This document shows, piece after piece, positions 1-5,185 of a stretch of DNA of 5,432 bases. Position 1 is the stretch's first letter. Each line of letters begins with the position of its first letter. Source of the stretch: Candidatus Sumerlaeota bacterium (lineage in GTDB: Bacteria > Sumerlaeota > Sumerlaeia > JADFCT01). The stretch is taken from the NCBI GenBank assembly GCA_026398575.1, contig JAPLSP010000005.1, positions 1 through 5,432 of the forward strand, written 5' to 3'. A program made the translations under genes and the position numbers. Under the pieces are notes generated by a model. The model was not told where the DNA came from and made no database searches. It worked only from the letters and a program-made list of their open reading frames with translations.

Positions 1-36
1 CCTTACTCCAAAAGCTGGCGCCGCTTCCGACTGCAT
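1..36 (-). CDS. Possible N-terminal fragment of a gene cut by the left edge
   Basis: An ATG at 36 to 34 opens a minus-strand frame that stays open to the window edge and reads MQSEAAPAFGVR. A good Shine-Dalgarno-like AAGGGA (rc of 45-50) lies 8 nt before the ATG, which is the main reason for listing it. It would be colinear with the three sulfatases and about 83 nt downstream of the last one, so it could belong to the same transcription unit. Twelve codons are too few to identify a product, and chance occurrence is quite possible. Confidence 0.3.
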   Translation of the reverse strand, partial: MQSEAAPAFGVR

Positions 37-91
37 TGTTTTCGTCCCTTAGGCAAAAATGCGTGAACTTAATTCCGAATCAGAACAATAA

Positions 92-112
92 GCCATAGGC
101 AGCCCATCGGGC
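92..112 (-). terminator. Weak hairpin pair after the EF-hand sulfatase
   Basis: Just past the stop codon at 120-122, read on the minus strand, there is a hairpin GCCC-GAT-GGGC (102-112). A second small one, GCC-TAT-GGC (92-100), follows, and then a T-rich stretch TTATTGTT. The stems are only 4 and 3 bp and there is no clean T-run, so this is a poor intrinsic terminator. It may slow or process the transcript, or mean nothing. Confidence 0.2.
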
Positions 113-119
113 AATCATC

Positions 120-1796
120 TTACGGTTTCTTTGTCAGCGGCGCGTTGGAGATGAACTCCTCGCGCGAGAGGAAGCTGTCGTTGTTGCCATCACGAAGTTT
201 GAACCACTTTTCCGCATCGGCAGCGTCGCGGCCTGCGCCGAATTCCGAGAGGCTCAGCCTGCCGTCTTTGTTCGTATCCTTCTGGTCGAACTGCGCGGCG
301 CGATCGCCGGCCGTTCCCTTTGTCTCCGCAGCCGCGCGTCTTGCTTCGCCGCGTCTGGCTTCTCCCCCGCCCGATCCAGCCGCGAGGTCGGGAAGCGGCA
401 GGTAGTCGAAATCGAGAATCATTTTCTCCGCCAGCGCGATGCGCAATTCGTGTTCGACCTCGGCCATGGCGGGCTGTCCGCTCAGATTCCGCAACTCGGA
501 AGGATCGGATTCCAGATCGTAAAGCTCATAGACCGGACGCGGGGTCGTGAAATACGTGCCGCTGAGCGCGGGATCGAGTTTATCAGTCGCGTTGGCTTCC
601 GTGATTTGCTTCCAGGCTGCGCCGCCGCCGCTGTCCACCGGAGCATAAGGGATCCACGGCGTGCAGTTGTAGATGAATTTGTAGCGGTCGCTCCGCACGG
701 CGCGGCTGAGGTCGTAGCCGCTGTTCTTCATGCCAACGGTGACGGGAGCGCTGCCGTGCGGGCCGCGTTCGGTGAACAGGTACTTGCGCGGAGTGAACGC
801 CTCGCCGCGCAGCAGCGGCAGAAAGCTCACGCCCGACATGCGCGCCGGAGCGGCCACGCCGGTCGCGGCCAGCAGCGTGGGCGCCAGGTCTTCGCCGCTG
901 AGCAGCGCGCGCGATTCGGCGCCGGCCTTGACCACACCGGGCCAGCGAACGACCAGCGGCGTATTGCAGCCAGGATCATAGAGCGATCCCTTGCCATGCG
1001 GAAGCGCCAGGCCGTTGTCGCCCGCGAAAACAATGAGGGTTTTATCAAGCAGGCCGCGCTTGCCAACGGTATCCAACACGGCCTTCACCTGAAGATCGAG
1101 GCGGTTGACTTCGCCGCAATAGTCGGCCAGTTGCTCGCGCATGCCGGGCAGATCGGGAAAATGCGGCGGCAGTTTGAGCGAAGCGGGATCCGGGCGCGCG
1201 GTCATTTCGTTCCAGGGATGATGCGGATTGTTGTAGTTCACCCAGAGGAAGAACGGTTTGCCCGCCGGTTTCTTGTCCAGAAACTCGGCCACCTTCGCTT
1301 CAACGCCCTCGCCTTTGCTCGCGTCGAGATAGTCCACACGGCCGGCGAAAGTTTTCATATTGTTTTTTTCGAGCAGCTTGCCCATCTCGTCATTGCCGCG
1401 CGGGGCCGAGCCATCGAGGTGGTAGGTCCGTCCGCAGACGCCCGTGAAGTAGCCGGCCTTTTCGCGCAACAACTCGGGGAACGTGATCTCATCGCGCGGG
1501 AGAGGCGACGAGAACCGCGTGATCCGCGCCGCCACCGGCGAACGCCCCGTCATCAGCGACGCCCGCGACGGCACACACTGCGGCGCGGTCGTGAAAAATC
1601 GGTGAAACCTCATTCCTTCCGCCGCGAATTGATCGAGCGTCGGCGTCTTCACATTCGAATCGCCATAGCACCCGAGAAACGGATAGCTATGATCGTCGGA
1701 CAAAAGGAAAAGGATGTTTGGCTTTGCCACATCGGCAGCAAAAGAATGCCCGCCAAGAATGACGAGAAACGCAAGGGACATGAAGAGTGGCTTCAT
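120..1796 (-). CDS. Exported S1 sulfatase with C-terminal EF-hand pair
   Basis: This is a 558-residue Cys-type sulfatase, predicted to hydrolyse sulfate groups on a glycan outside the cytoplasm. Seen: a Sec signal peptide at 1-20 (cleavage near SFA|AD); metal-binding D34-D35 in LLSDDH; the formylglycine motif C74-V-P-S-R78; G-R123-T-Y-H126 where many relatives have GKxxH; H192/H193 in NNPHHPW; D260-N261-G; and H267-G-K269. The usual C-terminal sulfatase subdomain ends around YDLESDPSELRNL (about 425-440). A Gly/Ala/Arg linker (about 474-500) leads to two EF-hand loops, D507 to E518 (DTNKDGRLSLSE) and D536 to E547 (DGNNDSFLSREE), both with acidic or Asn ligands in place. The frame is open upstream to an ATG at 1934. 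I chose 1796 because the signal peptide starts there and an AAAGG lies 9 nt before it. Family and export are firm; the substrate is unknown, with N-sulfoglucosamine sulfohydrolase-like relatives the nearest I recall. Confidence 0.95.
   Translation of the reverse strand: MKPLFMSLAFLVILGGHSFAADVAKPNILFLLSDDHSYPFLGCYGDSNVKTPTLDQFAAEGMRFHRFFTTAPQCVPSRASLMTGRSPVAARITRFSSPLPRDEITFPELLREKAGYFTGVCGRTYHLDGSAPRGNDEMGKLLEKNNMKTFAGRVDYLDASKGEGVEAKVAEFLDKKPAGKPFFLWVNYNNPHHPWNEMTARPDPASLKLPPHFPDLPGMREQLADYCGEVNRLDLQVKAVLDTVGKRGLLDKTLIVFAGDNGLALPHGKGSLYDPGCNTPLVVRWPGVVKAGAESRALLSGEDLAPTLLAATGVAAPARMSGVSFLPLLRGEAFTPRKYLFTERGPHGSAPVTVGMKNSGYDLSRAVRSDRYKFIYNCTPWIPYAPVDSGGGAAWKQITEANATDKLDPALSGTYFTTPRPVYELYDLESDPSELRNLSGQPAMAEVEHELRIALAEKMILDFDYLPLPDLAAGSGGGEARRGEARRAAAETKGTAGDRAAQFDQKDTNKDGRLSLSEFGAGRDAADAEKWFKLRDGNNDSFLSREEFISNAPLTKKP
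336..365 (-). repeat. Two-copy 15-bp tandem repeat in the EF-hand linker
   Basis: Two adjacent 15-bp copies (336-350 and 351-365) match at 13 of 15 bases and encode GEARR-GEARR in the linker between the sulfatase and EF-hand domains (residues 478-487). The 15-bp unit keeps the reading frame. It looks like a slippage-type expansion in a segment under little structural constraint. Confidence 0.7.
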
Positions 1797-1805
1797 TTGA
1801 GATCG

Positions 1806-1810
1806 CCTTT
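1806..1810 (-). promoter_or_regulatory. Ribosome binding site that decides the sulfatase start at 1796
   Basis: On the minus strand AAAGG is followed by 9 nt and then ATG at 1796-1794, and a Sec signal peptide begins directly at that ATG. The upstream in-frame ATGs at 1934 and 1820 have no comparable site, and translation from 1934 would run through the inverted repeat. The third sulfatase has a very similar leader (AAAGGCGGAT before its ATG, against AAAGGCGAT here). Confidence 0.65.
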
Positions 1811-1844
1811 CATTTTTCATAAATATGGCGCTTTGCAGTAATTT

Positions 1845-1907
1845 ATCCGTGTTCTCCGTGCAATCAGTGGTTGGACACTGACCACGGATTTCCCAGATGG
1901 CACGGAT
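1845..1907. repeat. 63-bp inverted repeat with 9-nt internal period (element A)
   Basis: Two 27-nt arms (1845-1871 and 1881-1907) are inverted copies that match at 20 of 27 positions and flank a 9-nt spacer TGGACACTG. The arms end in ATCCGTG outside and match over five bases, GTGGT/ACCAC, inside. The left arm is itself made of nonamers: TCCGTGTTC, TCCGTGCAA, TCAGTGGTT. The right arm read in reverse gives TCCGTGCCA, TCTGGGAAA, TCCGTGGT. A nested perfect hairpin TCAGTG (1864-1869) / CACTGA (1876-1881) sits at the tip. It fills the gap between two sulfatase genes, so the transcript could fold into a long stem. I recall ATCCGTG/CACGGAT-rich dispersed repeats in several bacterial genomes, but cannot verify that here. 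No target-site duplication is visible. Confidence 0.75.
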
Positions 1908-1955
1908 AGCAAGGAATGAAAATACACTGTCCATGCGGCAAGCGATGATGTCATG

Positions 1956-3578
1956 CTATGGCTGTTTTTTCCTTTTCTTTTTTGGCGGTTCGGTTGCGGA
2001 AGGCGCATTGGTTATTGCAGCGCCTTTCTGGGCTTCGCCACCGCCGGCAGCGCCCGCAGCAGAGGGAGCGGCGCCTTGCTCGGAGGATTTGGCGGCGCCT
2101 TCCTTGGAGCGCGGATCCGGGCGCCAGTCTTGTGCTGGATCGAACTTCGGATCGGTGGCTTTCAGCTCTTCCAAGGTTTCGAGGCGCCGGCCCTGATCGT
2201 TGGTGTCTTCGATCCACTTCTCCAAAACCCCGCGCAGTTTCTTCAGCGCCGCCTGATGCTCGGGTTTGTCGGATTTGGCGAGGTTATTGATTTCCCAGGG
2301 ATCGGCCTGAAGGTCGTAGAGTTCCTCCTCCGGCATCGCAGGCTGGCAGAGGAATTCCTGCGGCGGGGTGAGTTTTTTCTGCGCATGTAATTCTTTGAGC
2401 AGGTTCCAGACCGGATACTGCTTTTCCTTGTATTCGTTGCGCGCGAGGAAAGGAACCCAGGGCATGAAGTTGCGGATGTAACGATAGCGGTCATCGCGCA
2501 CGGTGCGGATGCGCATGACCGTCATGTCGCAGCGGTCGCGCTGGCTAAAGACATATTCGCGATCCGGCTCGCAGCGGTCGCTGAGGAAAATCTGCCCCTG
2601 CATCTTCGGCGGTTTGGGCGCGCCGGCCAGCGCCAGCATCGTCGGCGCGAAGTCAATGGCGTGCACGAACCGGTTATCGAGCGCGCCCGGTTTGAGCCGC
2701 GCCGGCAGCGGAATTTTTTTGGGCCAGCGGATGATCATCGGCACGTGCAGGCCCTCTTCATAGCAGAATTGTTTGCCACGCACGTTTGCTTCGCCGTTGT
2801 CGCCGAAAAACATGACAACGGTGTTATCGGCCAAGCCGTCTTTCTCCAGCGCCTGCAAAATCAGCCCAACCTTGCGGTCCATTTCGCTGGCCGAGTCCAG
2901 GTACGTCGCCCAATCCGCGCGCGTGACGGGATGGTCGGGATAATACGGCGGGATTTCCACCTTCGCGGGATCGGCCTTTTTCGGCGCGTGGAAGGTGCGG
3001 TGCGTCTCGTTGAAGTTGACCTGCGCATAGAACGGCTGATGCAATTTCAGGTCGCTCCAGTTTGCCGAATCGAAGGGCTTGCCATCGTATTTGAAATTCC
3101 AGTCGGTCTTGCCCGTCCCCTTGAATCCGCACGCCTCCGGCAATTGCACAATGTTCGCCGTGAAGTAACCGGCGTCGCGCATCCAGTCCGGCAGCACGCG
3201 CACGCCGTCGGGCAGCGGCTTCTTGTCGCGAGTGCGGTGATTATGCGCGCCGATGGTGGTGGCATACATCCCCGTCATGAACGCCGACCGGCTCGGCGAA
3301 CACACGTGCCCGTTATATGCCCGCGTGAAACGCACACCCTCGGCTGACATGCGGTCAAGGTTGGGCGTAAAAACTTCCTTGACGCCGCAGCAACTAAGGT
3401 GCGGCCCGAAGTCCTCGCCAATGAGCCAAAGAATATTGGGCTTCGCCTGCGCGCCGGATTTGACGTTTGTAGTCGCCGGGGCGTCCGCTGTTTGCGCGCG
3501 CGATATGCCTGCAAGCGACGACGCCGTGAACGCGCCCGCTCCCAGCCCAATCGTTTTGATAAACTCATTTCGCTTCAT
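1956..3578 (-). CDS. Exported heparan N-sulfatase-like S1 sulfatase
   Basis: This is a 540-residue Cys-type sulfatase resembling the N-sulfoglucosamine sulfohydrolase (SGSH) branch; the likely reaction is hydrolysis of an N- or O-sulfate on a glycan. The leader is Tat-like, K2-R-N-E-F-I-K then a Gly/Ala-rich core and S26-R-A28|Q, but has KR instead of RR. Seen: E55-D56 in IGEDFGPH; formylglycine motif C93-S-P-S-R97; K157-T-D159-W-N-F where SGSH has its KxH pair; H193 in NETHRTF; D260-N261-G; R267-G-K269. The segment R366-x-IRNFMPW followed by E419-L-YDLQADPWEINNLA is characteristic, as I recall, of bacterial SGSH-like proteins. The tail (about 490-540) is Ala/Gly/Ser-rich and ends PPKKKRKKQP. 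The start is supported by AAGGAA about 8-10 nt upstream. Substrate specificity is inference. Confidence 0.95.
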   Translation of the reverse strand: MKRNEFIKTIGLGAGAFTASSLAGISRAQTADAPATTNVKSGAQAKPNILWLIGEDFGPHLSCCGVKEVFTPNLDRMSAEGVRFTRAYNGHVCSPSRSAFMTGMYATTIGAHNHRTRDKKPLPDGVRVLPDWMRDAGYFTANIVQLPEACGFKGTGKTDWNFKYDGKPFDSANWSDLKLHQPFYAQVNFNETHRTFHAPKKADPAKVEIPPYYPDHPVTRADWATYLDSASEMDRKVGLILQALEKDGLADNTVVMFFGDNGEANVRGKQFCYEEGLHVPMIIRWPKKIPLPARLKPGALDNRFVHAIDFAPTMLALAGAPKPPKMQGQIFLSDRCEPDREYVFSQRDRCDMTVMRIRTVRDDRYRYIRNFMPWVPFLARNEYKEKQYPVWNLLKELHAQKKLTPPQEFLCQPAMPEEELYDLQADPWEINNLAKSDKPEHQAALKKLRGVLEKWIEDTNDQGRRLETLEELKATDPKFDPAQDWRPDPRSKEGAAKSSEQGAAPSAAGAAGGGEAQKGAAITNAPSATEPPKKKRKKQP

Positions 3579-3594
3579 AAACTCGTTTCCTTTC
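3559..3594 (-). repeat. 18-bp tandem duplication across the start codon
   Basis: Two adjacent 18-bp copies (3559-3576 and 3577-3594, plus strand beginning ATAAACTC) match at 15 of 18 positions. On the minus strand the upstream copy is GAAAGGAAACGAGTTTAT and supplies the ribosome binding site and the first two bases of the ATG. The downstream copy, GAAGCGAAATGAGTTTAT, completes the ATG and encodes the next residues, KRNEFI. The translation start of the SGSH-like gene therefore looks to have been shaped by a small duplication. Confidence 0.7.
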
Positions 3595-3621
3595 CCAGCC
3601 GTTTCATGAATTCAAGGTCTT

Positions 3622-3647
3622 TGGCGCCAGCCTGGCAGGCTTGATCA
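3622..3647. other. Cluster of overlapping short palindromes
   Basis: Within 26 bp lie TGGCGCCA (3622-3629), GCCAG-C-CTGGC (3626-3636), AGCCT-GGC-AGGCT (3629-3641) and TGATCA (3642-3647). The cluster is 44-69 bp before the ATG of the SGSH-like gene and about 125 bp past the stop of the third sulfatase. It could be an operator, a transcript hairpin or part of a dispersed repeat. No T-run follows on the minus strand, so an intrinsic terminator is unlikely. Confidence 0.35.
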
Positions 3648-3694
3648 GTTTCTCATATCCTAGCTCTCATCCCTTCCGCATTGCGAGGCTTTTA

Positions 3695-3748
3695 TCCGGC
3701 TGATCCGACTGGTCCGACGCGTCCGACCCGTCCAACCGGTCAGACGTC
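3695..3748. repeat. Six tandem TCCGAC-type nonamers (element B)
   Basis: Six consecutive 9-nt units can be read on the plus strand: TCCGGCTGA, TCCGACTGG, TCCGACGCG, TCCGACCCG, TCCAACCGG and TCAGACGTC. The first six bases follow TCCGAC with at most two changes and the last three vary. The array begins 24 bp after the stop of the third sulfatase and ends 117 bp before the start of the SGSH-like gene. On the minus strand one frame reads Ser-Asp-x tripeptides (GSDASDQSDQPD), a form I recall from spurious small ORFs in verrucomicrobial-type genomes. It contains an imperfect palindrome around GACGCGTC (3716-3723). Function is unknown. Confidence 0.8.
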
Positions 3749-3772
3749 CCTGCGCGGCCCAGGTTAACTGCT

Positions 3773-5185
3773 TCATTTATTTTTCCCGGATTTGCCGGGC
3801 GGCGGCGACCACGCGGCGGGCTTGGGGCTTGCCACGGAGAGCGGACAGTCGTCGCCATATTGCTTCAGCGCCGACTCCATCCGTCCCATCAACTCCTTGA
3901 CCTTCGCGGCTGACTCGGCCTTTGTGGACAGATCGGTTATCTCATAGGGATCGTTTTGCAGGTCGAATAATTGCGTCTTGTCCACCTGCGGATAGCGGAT
4001 GAGTTTCCACCGGTCGTCACGGATCGCGCGCTGAATGTCGCGATAGCCAAAGACGAGTTCCTGACGCGATGCGCGCTTGGGATCGCGCAGCGTGGCACTG
4101 AACTCGCGGGCTTCGCTGGGCTGCGGAGCAGGCACGCCGCACAGCGCGCCCAGCGTCGGCAACACGTCGAACAGAAAACACATCGCCTCGGTTTTCGTTC
4201 CGGCGGGAATGCCCGGCCCTCCGATGATGAGAGGCACGCGGACGGAATGCTCATAAAGGTTCTGCTTGCCGATCAGGCCGTGGCAGCCGCGCGCCACGCC
4301 GGAATCCGCGGCGAACACGACGATGGTGTTGGAGGAGTATGGCGACGCCGCCAGCGTATCAAGGATGCGGCCGATCTGCATGTCGAGGAACGAGACGTAG
4401 CGGTAGTACTCCGCGATCATCGTCTGAACCGCCTCGGCGGAGCGCGGATGCGGCAGCAGGACTTCATCGCGAATCATCATCTCGCCATTGTCAAAGGGAT
4501 GCTGCGGCAGGAAGTTCGGCGGCACAGGAATCTTGGACGGCTCATAGCGAACGGGATAATCGTCCGGCACGATGTGTGGATCGTGCGGCCCGTCGAACGC
4601 CACGTAGCAGAAGAACGGTCCACCCTTGTATTCGCGCAGAAATCGAACCGCTTCATCGGCAAAGATTTCGCAGGCATGTTTGGGCGTTTTTTTGGGCGCG
4701 GTGAGCTTGCCGTTTTCCAGATTGCTCAGCGACGCGTTCATCGGATTGGTCATGCCGCCCGCGAAGATCGCCTGCGCGTTCTGAAAACAGAGCGGGAGGG
4801 ATTTCTCGCCATTGTGCCATTTGCCGGTCGCAAACGTCGTGTAGCCCGCGCTCCCGAACGCCGCCGGCCAGGTCTTGTGCTTCTGCAACGTGGTGTCCAC
4901 GCGGAAGAGCGACTGCCCCGCCAGCAGCATCGCGCGCGACGGCACACACGTCGCCCCTGTAAATCCGCCCTGCATATAGGCGCGATTGAAGGCCATTCCC
5001 TGGCGGCACAGCCGGTCGAGATTCGGCGTGCGGATGACGGGATTGCCGAGCGCGGCGATCGTATCCGCGCGCTGATCGTCATTAAAAATGAACAACACAT
5101 TCGGCGGCGCAGCGGTGGCGATGGCAGCCAGAGCGAGCGATATCGCGCCAGTCGTGAGGATTTGGAGAATGGATGGATGCTTCAT
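3773..5185 (-). CDS. Exported arylsulfatase/choline-sulfatase-like S1 sulfatase
   Basis: This is a 470-residue Cys-type sulfatase, first of the three in transcription order, predicted to hydrolyse a sulfate ester outside the cytoplasm. Seen: a Sec signal peptide at 1-25 (cleavage near ATA|AP); metal-binding D36-D37 in FNDDQRAD; T-P-N-L-D-R-L at 53-59; formylglycine motif C80-V-P-S-R84; the classic G-K122-W-H124-N-G-E; H201 in FDGPHDPH; D294-S295-G, where Asn is usual after the Asp; H302 and K307 in HGLIGKQNLYEH; and the C-terminal motif LFDLQNDPYEITDL (406-419). The tail ends PPPGKSGKNK. Length is typical of compact S1 sulfatases. The ATG at 5185 has AAGG 11 nt upstream within AAAGGCGGAT, like the leader of the EF-hand sulfatase. 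The catalytic set looks complete, so activity is likely; 'choline-sulfatase-like' refers to the general branch and not a proven substrate. Confidence 0.95.
   Translation of the reverse strand: MKHPSILQILTTGAISLALAAIATAAPPNVLFIFNDDQRADTIAALGNPVIRTPNLDRLCRQGMAFNRAYMQGGFTGATCVPSRAMLLAGQSLFRVDTTLQKHKTWPAAFGSAGYTTFATGKWHNGEKSLPLCFQNAQAIFAGGMTNPMNASLSNLENGKLTAPKKTPKHACEIFADEAVRFLREYKGGPFFCYVAFDGPHDPHIVPDDYPVRYEPSKIPVPPNFLPQHPFDNGEMMIRDEVLLPHPRSAEAVQTMIAEYYRYVSFLDMQIGRILDTLAASPYSSNTIVVFAADSGVARGCHGLIGKQNLYEHSVRVPLIIGGPGIPAGTKTEAMCFLFDVLPTLGALCGVPAPQPSEAREFSATLRDPKRASRQELVFGYRDIQRAIRDDRWKLIRYPQVDKTQLFDLQNDPYEITDLSTKAESAAKVKELMGRMESALKQYGDDCPLSVASPKPAAWSPPPGKSGKNK

Noticed and set aside
450..1841. 463-codon open frame on the plus strand opposite the EF-hand sulfatase
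   Set aside because: It is antisense to a gene with a full set of sulfatase motifs, its translation is Arg/Ala/His-rich with no recognisable domain, and long antisense frames are expected in GC-rich coding DNA.
1845..1907. Element A as a MITE or IS remnant
   Set aside because: The arms are inverted but the flanks (GTAATTT and AGCAAGG) show no target-site duplication, and there is almost no interior sequence.
1964..1986. Pyrimidine-rich run with T6 tracts as a terminator
   Set aside because: It is the codons for the KKKRKK tail of the SGSH-like protein, lies before the stop codon, and on the transcribed sense strand it is A-rich and not U-rich.
2661..3347. 228-codon open frame on the plus strand opposite the SGSH-like gene
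   Set aside because: Antisense shadow with no recognisable domain or ribosome binding site of note.
3667..3858. Small minus-strand ORF reading Ser-Asp-x repeats
   Set aside because: It begins inside the 3' end of the third sulfatase in another frame and its repeat comes directly from the nonamer array, so it is better treated as a repeat than a gene.
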